64,000 nt of DNA from Septoria linicola (taxonomy: Eukaryota > Ascomycota > Dothideomycetes > Mycosphaerellales > Mycosphaerellaceae): the NCBI GenBank assembly GCA_024114885.1, contig CP099422.1:1116001-1180000 (forward strand). The letters run 5' to 3'. The translations under genes were made by a program, and so were the position numbers. Below the pieces are notes generated by a model. That model ran no database searches. It was not told where the DNA came from and saw nothing but the letters and a program-made list of their open reading frames with translations. Below, piece by piece: positions 1-11,568 of the stretch; the first letter of the stretch is position 1; every line of letters starts with the position of its first letter.

Positions 1-1423
1 ACTTCCTGCGATCCCTCTCCCTCTCCCACTCCACATCTACTTCGCAGTGGAAACACTCTTCTGGCTGTTCTTCCAGCTGCCGCTATACTACAGCCTCCAG
101 AAAGAAGCCACCCATCCACCGATCCTTCCCAAGCAAGAACGACAGCAACTCTTCGATCGAGTCATAAAACATGTTAGCGCGGCAGAGCTCGAACGCCATA
201 TCCGATGGTGGTTTCGAGGCGCCAAGCTCGAAGAGATAGGCCGCGATGGAGTGGAAGACTGGCTCGCGTGGGCGTTCTTCGAAGGCAGAATTGGTGGAGA
301 AGGCGCTGGAGCGGAATTGGACGAGTACACGAGACGCTTTGAGCAGTTGCTCGGAAAGAGCTTCACGACTGGCTACGGGAAAGCGAAGCCAATCCGCCTC
401 ACACTGGACAAGATTGAGCTCTACGGGTTCCGAAGTCTGGCGTGGTATTTCTGCGTCGGGTTCGTAGACCTTCTGACGTATCTTCGGCTCTGTCGGAATG
501 GTTACCACCACCATCGTCTGCCGCTCAAGAACTTCTTTGCCCTGTTTCCCTTTCGACCGGTGGCTTTGACTGCGGCGAGGAAGTCGCCTGTGGAGCATTT
601 GACTTATTGGCATCGTCCTCACACAGCCAAAGATCGCCTACCAGTGGTGTTCATACACGGCATAGGCATCGGATTGTATCCTTACGTCAACTTCTTGGAC
701 GATCTCATCAAGCATGTGGATGGTGGTCATGAAAACAACGACCACGGCCAGATCGGCATCATCGCTCTGGAAATCATGCCTGTCTCGTTCCGCATTACGC
801 ACGCCGCATTGAGCAAAGAGGACATGTGCAAGGAGATCAACACTATCCTCGAGCATCACGGATTCGACCGGTTCGTCCTAGTCGGTCACTCCTACGGCAC
901 AGTTGGAGCAACGCACGTTCTGCACGACAAGGTTCTGCAGCCCAAGGTCGCCTCAGTGCTACTCATCGACCCAGTCTGCTTCCTGCTACACAACCCGGAC
1001 GTTGCATACAACTTCACAGTTCGCTGCCCCCAACAAGCAAACGAATGGCAGCTCTGGTACTTCGCTTCTCAAGACCCTGGCGTCGCGCACACTCTTGGTC
1101 GAAGATTCTTCTGGTCGGAAAATGTGCTATGGCTGGACGATCTGCTGCCAATGATGGACGCCACGGGGATGAAAGTCACTGTCAGTCTTGCTGGGAGAGA
1201 CTTGATCGTGGACACCGATGCAGTGGGGCGGTATCTGGTCAGCGCACTGCAATCGACAAAGTATGGCACTTTCGAGCAGGACTGGAAGCAGAAGGAATGG
1301 ACTGGTGAAGGACTGGAGGTGATATGGAACGAAGATCGCGATCATGCACAGGTTTTTGATTCGATGCCGAAACGGGCGAAGCTGGTCAAGGTTGTGCAGA
1401 AGTACTGCGAGGGTACGACATGA
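1..1423 (+). CDS. alpha/beta-hydrolase fold protein, 5' end outside the window
   Basis: This is a probable serine hydrolase (lipase/esterase-like) whose substrate I cannot name. The frame is open from base 2 through the left edge, and no ATG occurs before the first conserved block, so the true start lies upstream of the window. The oxyanion-side motif HGIGIG is encoded near 650-668 and the nucleophile elbow GHSYG near 882-899. A plausible acid sits in GRDLIVD (about 1192-1212) and the catalytic His in RDHAQVF (about 1338-1358), in the canonical Ser-Asp-His order. The visible N-terminal part contains aromatic, hydrophobic stretches (ETLFWLFFQLPLYY and a later YFCVGFVDLL) that suggest membrane association. 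The stop is TGA at 1421-1423. The fold assignment is secure; the biological role is not. Confidence 0.85.
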   Translation, partial: LPAIPLPLPLHIYFAVETLFWLFFQLPLYYSLQKEATHPPILPKQERQQLFDRVIKHVSAAELERHIRWWFRGAKLEEIGRDGVEDWLAWAFFEGRIGGEGAGAELDEYTRRFEQLLGKSFTTGYGKAKPIRLTLDKIELYGFRSLAWYFCVGFVDLLTYLRLCRNGYHHHRLPLKNFFALFPFRPVALTAARKSPVEHLTYWHRPHTAKDRLPVVFIHGIGIGLYPYVNFLDDLIKHVDGGHENNDHGQIGIIALEIMPVSFRITHAALSKEDMCKEINTILEHHGFDRFVLVGHSYGTVGATHVLHDKVLQPKVASVLLIDPVCFLLHNPDVAYNFTVRCPQQANEWQLWYFASQDPGVAHTLGRRFFWSENVLWLDDLLPMMDATGMKVTVSLAGRDLIVDTDAVGRYLVSALQSTKYGTFEQDWKQKEWTGEGLEVIWNEDRDHAQVFDSMPKRAKLVKVVQKYCEGTT

Positions 1424-1887
1424 AGGGGAAAGACATGATGTTACCAGAACAAGATCCAGGCGAGTCATGCACGAAAGCCTCGCAGCCTCCAACGATTCCC
1501 GTGCACAAAGCGCACCCGTCGCAGCATGCTGTTCACGCAGTACACACCGCGGGATGCAGACCACCAGAGCGCGAGTCCGCCTACCACCAATGCAAGCATA
1601 CCCCTTAAGCTGAATGCCTCGACAATCTGCGCGAACTGCAAAGTCTTTCAGATATTTGCCTTCATGCCACCAGCAATATCCCCCCTGGCATGACGCTTCG
1701 ACTCCACAGCCCAGTGGCGGCACGCACAGCAGGCACACCTTCAACGCGGCGCACATGCACACGACTTGCACGCCAGTCGCTGCGCAAACACTTTGGTCGT
1801 ACTCACGGCCTGTGCCGATATGTATATATATAGTAGATCGACTTCAGACGCTTGTGCGCCACGGGAGCCAGCAACAAGCTCATACAG
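1424..1887. other. intergenic, no gene seen
   Basis: This 464-bp convergent gap lies between the hydrolase stop and the stop of the Thr-rich gene, so it should hold both 3' UTRs. I see a short AT run (tgtatatatatag near 1820) and no credible coding sequence; the small open frames have no coding character. Confidence 0.5.
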
Positions 1888-2640
1888 CTACAACACAACA
1901 ATACTGAATCGCTGAAAGCGATTCATTTTAGCTAAAATGAAACTCATTACAGAGCTATTGATATACGTCGATCCTCCGCAACAGACTGGAGCACCTGATG
2001 TTACGGTCCTGGTAATGTACCGTGTGTGAGGCACAGTTGAGGTGATTATGCTGTCACGATAGACAGTCTGAACATTGAAAGCTGTACTTGTAGAGATCTC
2101 TCGGATGGTCGTACTTCCTGCGGGCAACGTAATGCTTGTAGTAGAGTAGCTTGTGCTCGGATGACATGGCTTTTCGACTTGAACTGTTGACGTCTGTGTG
2201 CTGCCTGGTCTGTCCTGGTAGATCGTGGTCGTGAGATAGTGGTGGTCCGGATACAGAGTAGTCGTGGAAGGATGGCATTTCGACTCATAGAAAGTGGACG
2301 TTGTAGGATAGCATTGCCGATCTGAAAGCCTTGTAATGGTCCGCAATTGCGTCGACGTGACTGTGGTAGTCGTTGGGACATTCTGAGTTACTGTGTATGT
2401 TTGAGGAGGAGCTGGCGCAGGACAATCGTAGCTTGTCGGATGTTCATATGGAGGTGAGCTAGGTCCATAATCATGCTTGACCTCACTCGTTGTTGTGGTA
2501 CAGCTTGTTGTTCCTTGCGCGTGCTGCAGCGGGGCACTGCTGGCTTGCGACTGACCATAGCCATCGCTGTAAGGTGAGTGGTGGCCCCCAGCCAGTACAA
2601 CACCACTGTAACACAAGATTTTTAGAGGCACATAGTGCAT
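1888..2640 (-). CDS. Thr/Ser-rich putative secreted or cell-wall protein
   Basis: A 250-residue protein read from the first in-frame ATG at 2640. The frame is open 18 bases further upstream, but only to a GTG. The N-terminus, MHYVPLKILCYSGVVLAGG, looks like a short signal peptide. The rest is dominated by Thr/Ser/Tyr/Pro with regularly spaced Cys (QCYPTTSTF, KCHPSTTTL, PCHPSTSY, VCCGG) and TxTxTxT strings, typical of heavily O-glycosylated fungal surface or secreted proteins. I recognise no enzymatic domain. The N-terminus is uncertain: 'ttacag' just after the signal-like stretch could be an intron acceptor, which would place a different first exon upstream. Cell-wall glycoprotein and effector-like secreted protein are both possible roles. 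Confidence 0.55.
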   Translation of the reverse strand: MHYVPLKILCYSGVVLAGGHHSPYSDGYGQSQASSAPLQHAQGTTSCTTTTSEVKHDYGPSSPPYEHPTSYDCPAPAPPQTYTVTQNVPTTTTVTSTQLRTITRLSDRQCYPTTSTFYESKCHPSTTTLYPDHHYLTTTIYQDRPGSTQTSTVQVEKPCHPSTSYSTTSITLPAGSTTIREISTSTAFNVQTVYRDSIITSTVPHTRYITRTVTSGAPVCCGGSTYINSSVMSFILAKMNRFQRFSIVVL

Positions 2641-3254
2641 TGCGTTGCAAAAATGCACCCGGAACCTTGTCCGTGAGTCAAAATCGGTCTTGTATCTGGG
2701 CCAATGTCATCGAGAAGTGAGTAAAGCTGAAGACTTTTCGTTCCTTGACATTAACAAAATATCGGACAGCACGGCTGCTCGCTACATTTGACGCATCTTT
2801 CGCGATCCATCATGTGAGTGTGGTGCATGCGCTGCATGACTTCTAGTGGTCCCATGCATGGCTGCCAATGCCATAGTGTGAGAGTGCGCAGCTGGCATCG
2901 GCTACACCGTGAAGAAACCTTGCAAGATCTCCAATGGCTGAAGACCGCAGCTGAGAAGGGACGTGAACCACTCTCTATGCGTTGCGTGACGACGAGGTGA
3001 AAGTATATGCAGGCGTGGCATGATCTTTGGATGCTTGGCAGACCGCACTGCACGAGAGTTCGTGCTTCAGTGGCGTTGTGGCTGGCTGAGCTCGCTTGGA
3101 AGATTCTCTGATTTCCTACATGTCATCAATCTGTTCGCTCGACCCTTGCAAGACCGATTTGTGACGCTGCGGTAATGTTATGATCATCGATTGGAGCTCG
3201 GTCGGCGGCGATCAGTCGCTTCCTACAGCACCAGGCCTGATACAAATCTGGGTA
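2641..3254. other. intergenic: upstream of the Thr-rich gene, downstream of the AKR
   Basis: This 614-bp gap between two minus-strand genes would contain the promoter of the Thr-rich gene and the 3' UTR of the reductase. I see no coding sequence, repeat or RNA gene in it. Confidence 0.4.
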
Positions 3255-4679
3255 CTATCTAAAACTGTCGATAGACTTGCTCGACTGCACAAAATCCATA
3301 GGAGCGATTGCACCTAGCAGTCCTGAGGCCTGGCCAGAAAGATGTGCTACAAGCGCATTGTCAGCACACTTCATATACGAGATATGGGTAACACTTACGA
3401 TCTGGGCCAATGAAGTTGCTTGGGAATCCAGGCTCGAACGAAACAACACTCTCGAGCTCCTCAATCTCCCTCTGTGATAGCTTGATGTCCAGAGCTTTGA
3501 TGTTCTGCTGGAGATGCTCGACTTTGCGTCCGCCCTGGATGTCTGTGTTAGCCAGATCCAATGCAGTTCGGCTCAGAATATGTACTTACGACAATCGGGA
3601 AGACATTGGGTGCCTTGGCCATCACATAGGCAAGTGCCACTGCGGTTGGTGATTCGAGGCCATGTGCATTGGCGACCTTCTCGAGTGCCTCGGAGATCTT
3701 TGCCTGTTGCTCAGTCTGTTCACCACCGAAGATGCTTCGAAGGCCCTCGCCGTTCTTCTTGCGCTCCTCGAGTTGCTTCTTGGTTTGGAACTTGCCGCCG
3801 CCGATAGCGTCCCACGGCGCGAGAGCCATTCCGTAGTGTCGTGCCATTGGCAGAATGTCTCGCTCAAAGTCGCGAAGCATGATGTTCCATCGACCTTGGT
3901 AGATGGAGAATTGTGTCTTGCCGTGAGACTTTGCGTACTCGTTGGCAGCTGAGACAATCCAGGCTGGGGTATCAGAAATGCCGAGATACATGACCTTTCC
4001 TGACTTTACAACAGCATCGAGGGAATCCATGACCTCTGCAGACAGTCAGTTGACTCTTCACGCATGCCGATCTTCGACTTGCCTTCGATGCCGGTAGTCC
4101 AGTCCCACCAATGAAGGTACAGAATGTCAATGTAGTCCGTCTGCAGCTTCTTCAAGCTGTCCCTCAATGACACGTGCAATGAGCGCTTGTGGTTACCAGC
4201 ATGGTTCACTGTCCTGCCCTTGCCTTCCTTCTCCATCTTGAAGTTGGATGTGAACTTGGTGGCAATTACCATGTGGTCACGATTCTTCTTCTGTGCCATC
4301 CACTCTCCGAGCCATTCCTCGCCTAGCATAGGGTCAGTATGAGATGCCGAAGACGTTCAGCCTGGATTGCATACTCTGCTCGTTCTGGTAGTTGTTGGCA
4401 GTATCAATGAAGTTGCCGCCGGCTTCCTCAAAAGCATCGAGCAGCTTGAAGCTTTGCTCCTTCGACATGCTGCCCATGAACTCATTCCAGGCATCGCCTA
4501 TGTAACAAGGTACCCGTGTTAGCAAATGTCGCCCGCATGTCCTCGGTGCATTTCGTCTTACCAATGCTCATTGCACCCAACTGAAGAGGCGAGACACGGA
4601 CACCTGCCGTGGAGGAAAGGACTCTGTAGCGACCAAGTGCCGTTGCCGGCGCTGGCGCTGCCTCGAACATTGCAGACAT
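3255..4679 (-). CDS. aldo-keto reductase, aryl-alcohol dehydrogenase / norsolorinic-acid-reductase type (six exons)
   Basis: A cytosolic NADPH-dependent reductase of the AAD14-like AKR branch, 384 residues when spliced. Exons on the minus strand: 4679-4562, 4497-4375, 4322-4083, 4035-3590, 3534-3399 and 3346-3255; all phases match and give 385 codons including the stop. Family landmarks: LGAMSIG near the N-terminus, DTANNYQNEQS (Asp and Tyr of the AKR active site), a conserved Lys in ATKF, DILYLHWWDW (His), and the C-terminal NFIGPDPHLSGQASG. Introns carry CTAAC/CTGAC branch sites. Intron 3 appears to start with GC (GAAG|GCAAGT) instead of GT, because only that junction restores the conserved TGIEEVMDSLD block. 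The physiological substrate is unknown. Relatives act on aryl aldehydes or polyketide intermediates, but no polyketide cluster is present here. Confidence 0.88.
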
Positions 4680-5523
4680 GATGAAAGTGTTGTGAAGTGT
4701 TGTGATGTGTTGTGGTTGGCTTTGGAGATCAAATATCTCAGCGGTGTTGTGCTTGGAGAATGAGAAGGAAAGATCAACAGCCTACTTGTACGTTTTACAA
4801 CCATTGACAGATGGCAGGTGCAGTTCGGTCATAGAGGAACCTTAAGTCCAGCAACGCCGTCATGCTAACTTAGCGTTTGTGGTGGTTCTGCCTTTGATGT
4901 CACAAAATCTGCAGCACGCGTTTACGCGGGACATGCGGCCGCTGCCTTCTGCTCCTTCAAATCCATCTTATGTCCGAAACAGGAGGATTGCGATGCTGGT
5001 TCAGCATATTGCTCGCTGACATGGAAGCGGTACTTTTGTGCTTTCGCAATCACATTGGATACATCAGTGTTTTCAGGATGAGGACTCGAGGTAGGGCTCA
5101 ATCAAGACGAACGATATGATGTGTGCCGAGCCCAGGTAGCCGCTAAACCCAATCGACTGGACGATTTTGTCTCAGAGGCTCAGACCATTCTCAGATTTGT
5201 CAGGCAGAATTGTATAAGACAAGCATGGTGGGAAAGCTATTATTTGTGGCATTTCTGCTATGGTGTCTTCGCTACATGGCCTGTCTATTGAGCCTCATGT
5301 TCCAAGGTGTACCCAATTCAATCTGCATGTCCATCAACCAATTCGACCATACACAGCGACATATCAATGAGAAACTTGTAGCTCGATCATGTCTGCCTCG
5401 CCCAAACGCCAAATGACCCCTAAATAGTTCCTGTACAATCTGTATCCGGCGTGCCAGCTCAGACGAACCAACGCCATTTCCAACTCCGTCAATACCATCA
5501 AATGGAGGCTCGCCTCAGAAGGC
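4680..5523. other. intergenic: AKR promoter side
   Basis: This 844-bp gap lies upstream of the aldo-keto reductase (minus strand) and downstream of the small minus-strand ORF. I see no convincing gene. A 68-codon plus-strand frame near 5210-5416 starts with a hydrophobic stretch but has no family resemblance and I do not support it. Confidence 0.4.
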
Positions 5524-5796
5524 TCACCTTAAAGCCATGACCGTCGCCAGCGTGACACTACTCATCCTCCCCTTACTCTTCTCCACTTGCTTTTCCCTTG
5601 GCGACATGTCTTCCTTCTTGTCCCTCCTGGACGACGTTGTGAACTTGTTCTTGATCAGAGCAATCGTCGAAGCGGTACTTGAGTAGCTCATCATCGACGC
5701 AGAGTCTGATTCAATCACACTCGTTGACATTGTCTTCTTGCTGTTGGACGTGTTGCTGGACGACATGTCTGTTGTCCCATTGGCTGCTTGGTACAT
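5524..5796 (-). CDS. small Ser/Thr-rich hypothetical protein
   Basis: A 90-residue protein from the first ATG at 5796; the frame is open further upstream without an ATG. The sequence begins MYQAANGTTD, continues with a Ser/Thr/Met-rich segment (SSNTSNSKK, SMMSYSSTAST) and ends in a charged stretch (SSRRDKKEDMSPREKQVEKSKGR). It has no signal peptide or membrane helix. A TATAAA box lies about 95-100 bp upstream on the same strand. I do not recognise a family. Composition suggests a small, probably disordered protein, possibly stress- or conidiation-related, but that is speculation. The stop is followed by sequence that could act as a splice donor (TTAAG|GTGAGCC), so a downstream exon cannot be excluded. 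Confidence 0.42.
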   Translation of the reverse strand: MYQAANGTTDMSSSNTSNSKKTMSTSVIESDSASMMSYSSTASTIALIKNKFTTSSRRDKKEDMSPREKQVEKSKGRMSSVTLATVMALR

Positions 5797-6862
5797 TGTC
5801 GTTTGCTGGAAGGCCTTGCTCGATGTGGTGTACGGAATCTGAGGGTTTGAGGTGTAGAGCTGATCGTGGAGGATAGACAACCCTTCTTGCTTTATATGTG
5901 TTGTCTTGATACGGCTTTGTGCGTATAGGCAGCTGTAGGATTGATGGTGTCACTGCTGCTGAATAACGTTTTGACCAGATGTGGATAGTAAAGTGTATGA
6001 GGCCTCCAGCAAGAAGCTCACCTATCCTATATACCTCACCAAGTATTCATCACAGTCACGACATTCGGATTCTTGCTCACAAAGCACCCATGCATACCGC
6101 CCATTGACTCAAGGCATCACTCGCTTCGGCCGCCAATAACTGGACGCGAATGCCGCCAGATCGCGTATGGGCGGTGTTCAGCCTGCTGCTCAAACATTGA
6201 CAATGAACAGTGCGGCAGGAACCGTCAGATGCTGTATGGTCGCGTTCTCCAACTGTGGCTTGCGGTGACTCGAATCCGGAATTCGCTAAGGTAAGGTCGG
6301 TCGCGAATGCGCATCACGCCCTTCAGGAAGTGCAAGGTTTGGAGAATCATCGTACGTTACGCCTTACAAATCGGCCAGGCCGTCGAAGAGCTCAATGCAA
6401 GATTGCCTCGTCCTCACATCTTCGTGCGAAACGCGCCTTGCAGAAGTTAGAGTTGAAGGAGTAGGATAGGCCTCCGGGGAGAGAAGGCTCGGAGTTCATC
6501 AGTCGACCCATGTCAACAATGTCTTGGCTCGGCCGAGCAGTCTTTTCGGGCGACATAAACAATCATCTCTGCCATTCGGATGTATGAGTGCGATACGTTT
6601 GTTGACATATTATTCATTATATACTACTGAGCTGGGCCAGTCCAGGTCTCTAACCTCATGTATGTACACCTCAATCCATCGAGGAAAAGCGACCGAACCA
6701 CAGAACATTCAAAGGTCGCTCAATCGCTGCTACACAACAGCAAAACGTAAGATGCTCCAATGCGATGGTTTTCATAATGCAACTCCTTCTATTGCCCCAG
6801 CGCTTCTGACCCCTACAGAGTTCTCCTTCTCTTCACACAAAAGCTAGATATGGTATCATAAT
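5797..6862. other. intergenic, no gene seen
   Basis: This 1,066-bp interval lies between the small ORF and the 3' end of BST1, both on the minus strand. Apart from the TATAAA box it holds short open frames of fewer than 110 codons on both strands without recognisable domains. I found no RNA gene or repeat. Confidence 0.4.
5891..5896 (-). promoter_or_regulatory. TATA box candidate for the small ORF
   Basis: TATAAA on the minus strand in the context ACATATAAAGC, about 95 bp upstream of the ATG at 5796. The call rests on position and consensus only. Confidence 0.35.
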
Positions 6863-9800
6863 TCACGGTCGTTTCTTGTTGCCTCGTGCAGGCGGTACTG
6901 TTGATCCTGTTGGAGGCGGCACGCTGGGCGAGCCTAGAAAATGCTGTGCCAGGCGAGCCAGCGAGCCAGAGTTCGAGAGGTGTATAACGAACAGCCAGCA
7001 ACATAACGCGTTTACGAGGTAGTGCATCCTGTATGCGTATGTGACGCCGTACACCGCAGCGTAGAGAGCTAATGCAAACATTAATGTATTGGTTAAGTAA
7101 CGCACTCTGTGAAGCAGTCAGTACGTATACTCAGTGAACAAGAGCCATATTGAAACTTACCGACTCGTAACGCGCGGAATCATATTATTCGTACTCAATG
7201 TCTCGACCAGCAAGATGTATCCGAGCACGGACAGGAGATTATGATGCGTGGAGAATGGCGTCAACCAGTGTACTGTGAGGTTGTGTATCCAAACGACCAG
7301 TACAGGGGCATTGATCGGTAGTATCCAGAGCATGAGTATAAGTAAAGAGTGAGTGTAGTTGTAGAAGTGATAGCTCTGTGGCGTTTGGGAGTCTTGAGTA
7401 GCCTTTATTGCTCGGATGCAGGTGACAGCCTGAACAAGACAGAGCACAGCATATGCGAACTGGTACGGAATGATGGTGACGACCAGAAGCAACAGCACCG
7501 CGACGGTAAGATTGCGTCGATTTAGTAGTCCTGTGTTAGACGACGAGGCCCTTCTGAGGCCGTCATTAGTGGGTGTTATGGTTTCAGAGGAGTGTTGCAC
7601 ATACCGAGTGTCTCCTGGAGCACGCTGCACCCACGAGCTGACCTTTGTCACGGCCAGCGCGATCGTGTGCGTCAGAGCAAGCACGACATAGTTCATGGCG
7701 ATGCAGATGCCGACGCTGATAATGGCAAAGAGCGGCACTAGGAACCAGAAGAAAGGATCCGATGTGCCCAGCATGAGATCGTTTACGGTAAAGTCGATTG
7801 CCTGCTCCGAAGTTCCGGTCGACTTGCTGAGCCAATGCCTTGTCCACAAGCTGTGGCTTGATTTGGAGACAGCAACAGCGAAGAACGTCAGAGCGATGAA
7901 AATCGCAGGTAGCGACGTGCGGATGCACTGGTCCATACTTTGAGTGAAGCTGATGAAGATACCAGTGGTGTCGTATACCTTGAACTGCTTGCGTAGGACC
8001 AAGGCGACGACCAGGATTGGAAACGCTGCAAATACAGTGCGATACCTCATGACGAGTTTGCCAGCGCTGCCCAGCACGTCCACTTTGATTGATACCTCTA
8101 CCGTCGAGTTGCATGTGGGGTCGGTCCAAAACTGCAAAGCCAGTCCTTCGGTCACAGGACCGGCGCTCAGGCGAGGAGGCATGTATGGAGACAGGCCATG
8201 AACGTTGATGTTGCCTCCTTTCGTGTTGACAAAGTACTTTGACTCGTACGGCTCAGCAATGTATTGACGCAGCAGCGGCGCGAATTTCTCTTGATACTTC
8301 TTGCAAGACTTCCTGTTGATCTCGAGAGAATATGCAAACAAGGTCGAGTGCACTTCTGGTATCTTCAGTTCCATCATCATGGGTCTGTTCGTAGGGAGTC
8401 GAATCGTCGCACCACCAATCAAGAGCTGATGATGGCCTTTGCTGACCTTGATCGATGAGTCTGCGGCGTTACTGAACTCAGCGATGACCCAGGCAGATGT
8501 GCTTTCCTTGGCCTTTTCGATGACTGCCACGAATTGATAGTCGGCAATATTGAAAAGCTCATACTGCAGGTATGAGAACGGAGAGGCCTCGTCGAAAGCG
8601 TTGACAGATGTATTGGTGGACGATGGCAATAGGGCCACATCGGACACGGCATTCTTGCATGCGAGTCTTGTTGAACCTCCTGCACTGTTGGTAGGGTCCA
8701 GGTTGATCGCATATGATAGCACTGAAAAGCCAGCGGGAGGTGGGAAGACGCTGCAGAGTAACACAGAAAGTGTCCCATCGTCTTCCTCGGAATCGAGCTT
8801 CTGGTCAGTGAGCAGCGTGAATTTGCTTCCTTCCACGAAAGGCTGCGCAGGAATTGGCATCACATGTGCTTTCGTGGTACCTGCATCTCCAAGCGAACGC
8901 AGCACAAGACGCTCGCCGTGTGACATGATACCCGTGGAGCTGTGCTCGAGCGTCAAATATGTGGTGGGTTCTTGCTCCAGTAGTCCTTTCTCCACAACAG
9001 GCTCTATCCCCGTAAGCAGTCTTTTCCTGAGCGCTTGGATGCGCTCAGGTCGCGGGCGTGTCTGAGCTGGTCTCCGCACATCCACCACATCGTAGATCGC
9101 CTTGACTAAAGCCTTCCGAAACTGGTCGCACCACATGATGGCCAGATGATCCATTCCCGTCCAGACGTTAGGAATGCTGGACGTGAAGACCGTGAAACCA
9201 TGTGTATCGGGCACGAGTGATGTAAGACTTGTGTACTCCGAGGGAATCATGGTGTCTAGACCCCCTCCAGCTACGGATACCAAGGTGACATCGTCGAGAG
9301 GGTTCTTGCCCGCAGCAAGACCGGAGAAAGACTTCCTCCAATAAGTGTTGATGTCGTTGTAAGTAGACACCATGGCCGCGTCAAAGGATATCGGGGGTCG
9401 TGCATGCGGTGCAGACAGCGTCAAAATCGTGTTGATGGTGTTCTCCTGGTAGTTGGGCATCCGCAGCATCGTCCTTGCCACCACACCGCCCATGGAATGG
9501 CCAAGTATGATGACGGACTTTGGGTCTGGCAGACCTGGTTCCCGGGCGGATCGCTGTGGGTTGTGGTATAATGCCAGTATGTATGCTATGGCCTCGTTCA
9601 GATATTCTGCCTGATCTAGCAAAGTCTGGCCGTGGAAGGCTATGAGTTCCTCATTGAAATCCACGGTGAAGAAGTCCAGTGGGCGCTTGCCATCCCCTAA
9701 GGCCTTGCCGTCTTGTCGCAGCACATCATGAAAGTAAACGGCCGCCTCGGCAGCAATGGGTCGTACCTGCTTGTAGCTGCCTGCGTTGCCTGGAATAAAG

Positions 9801-10420
9801 AGCACCGGTATGCCTTTCACGCGAATGTCCTCGTCGATACCTCCTTCGCGATACAGATATAATGAGTATTTGCTCGCAAAGCGGGTGTGCTCGGTGTCAA
9901 AGTCCGGAAAGCGGTCGAAGCGCGGACGCATATAAGACATGGCGCATCCTTTCGGATCCTGCTGCAGGTTCACGAAAGAGTGGACCACGGTCAGTAGGAT
10001 GACTATAGCACCTATACTCGTCGCCAGCGTTAGGAAGGAACATCGCCAGGGACTCCGCAGCCTTTCCGCGTGTTTTCGCAAGCGGTCGGCCATGTAATCG
10101 GAGCGCGATTTGGACGGGACGGGTTCATCGAGGGTGTCGGGCTCCAGCGGTGGAGTCGCAATGGGCGGCGTCGTTGTGGTGGGCGTCCGCGGCCAGGGCG
10201 CCTTTTCTGTGAGCAGCACATGCGTGTCTTTGGCAGACTTCCGCTGCTGTTGGTGCTGTTGTTGCTGCGACGGAGGCTGTCGCATCGCGCGCACTTGTTG
10301 CGCAGCATCCCGCGTGGTCATTGTCTCTTTTCCTGCCTTCCTGCTGCCGCTACTGCTGCTGCTGAGGTGATGTGGTGCTGCACTCTCATCTTCGCTGCCT
10401 TCGCTCGATCGCCGTCTCAT
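6863..10420 (-). CDS. BST1: GPI inositol-deacylase (BST1/PGAP1 family)
   Basis: An endoplasmic-reticulum membrane enzyme that removes the acyl chain from inositol of GPI anchors, needed for efficient ER exit and quality control of GPI proteins. It has two exons, 10420-7161 and 7106-6863, with intron 7160-7107 (GTAAGT..CTGAC..ACAG), giving 1,167 residues, normal for fungal Bst1. The order is: a Ser/Gln-rich cytosolic N-terminus, a membrane segment near residues 130-150, the luminal PGAP1 lipase domain with VLFIPGNAGSYKQVR (about 208-222) and the nucleophile elbow GHSMGG (about residue 307), a long luminal region, then several membrane helices from about residue 800 to the C-terminus. The C-terminal exon adds two further hydrophobic segments and ends in a basic tail (GNKKRP). 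The catalytic Ser is intact. Identification is firm. Confidence 0.95.
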
Positions 10421-11568
10421 TGAATGCTCCGACCGCTATGTGCAGCGCAGCCTCGCATCCGTGCACACCAGATATACCCTTCCGTAGCGACCGTCGAGTG
10501 TTGGAGAAGAGTCGTCGTTCCCAATGCTCGCTTCTCAGACAACCCACGAGATCGCAGCAGCAGAAGAAGAATGGCAGGGGAGGCGCTTCCGTCCCGTTAC
10601 CAGATGTATCCACTCCAAACACTAACTAGTTAACTAAGGCATTCGCGAAGGCGAGTGTATCGCGAGGTCGCCGCAACCATCACACTACTACTATGAATAA
10701 ACTTATAGCGGACCCAGCAATATGTGCACGATACGCCTGCTCACAGCGATTGGAGTGCATGTGCTACCGCCTGTAAAAAGTCTCACAATGCAGCACAAGA
10801 GAGCTCACGCTGCTTGTGCCGACTGCACGGGAACTGGACGCGAAAGGCTTAACTGCTGAGAAAAAGTCTGTGCCCGCGTCCGTGCTGTCACACAATCCTT
10901 GGTTCCTCCTCACCGTCCTCCGCACCTACTCTATCGTAAGCCAGGATCATCGCGACATCATGAACTACATGTGCTGCTCATCTGAGGCCGAAAGGATTGC
11001 ATTGTTTACTGTTACTATCTTGCCAAGTCGAGAAACGCGTCAGCTCCGACCGAGAGCTTCATGCAGGCCACCCAGCTCGTGCATATCGAGCTAGGGAGCC
11101 GCATGCTTTCGGAGAGCCAGAATGTGATTGTGGGCTCCAGCGGCTTACCTTTTACAGACCCAGTATTGCTCGAGACCTATGTATCAGTTCTAGATAAGCG
11201 GACAACTCACCAAGACACTCTTCGCCATCAACCGGCACTGCTACTCGTACCACTGTTACTTCTTACGGCACATCCAGCTCGCTCAGCTGCCAGCCGTGTC
11301 GTTCTGCTCGGTAGCTCGGCTACACTGTTTAATGGTCGAAGTGACGTCTGACCTCGCCATGACTTGCACGACTGTCCGGACGTCCTCCACTCGGCACAAA
11401 CCTTTATGTCATGCGGTATGAGGCGTCCATTGAAATCAAGGAACGTGGGCGGGAAGCTTGCGCGAGAAAACTCTACTTGGCATCTCTATACCACGGCTGC
11501 GACTCGGCAGCATTGAAGGCGACCTACGTTGCTGCGATGCTGTCCCATGTATGTGCACGGCATGTCCA
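10421..11568. other. intergenic: BST1 promoter and 3' side of the helicase
   Basis: These 1,148 bp lie between two minus-strand genes. I see no open frame with domain similarity, no transposon sequence and no RNA gene. The first 150 bp upstream of the BST1 ATG are the likely core promoter; no clear TATA box is visible. Confidence 0.4.

Noticed and set aside
3255..4679. Membership of the AKR in an aflatoxin/norsolorinic acid cluster
   Set aside because: No polyketide synthase or other pathway gene is in the window; only the reductase family is shared.
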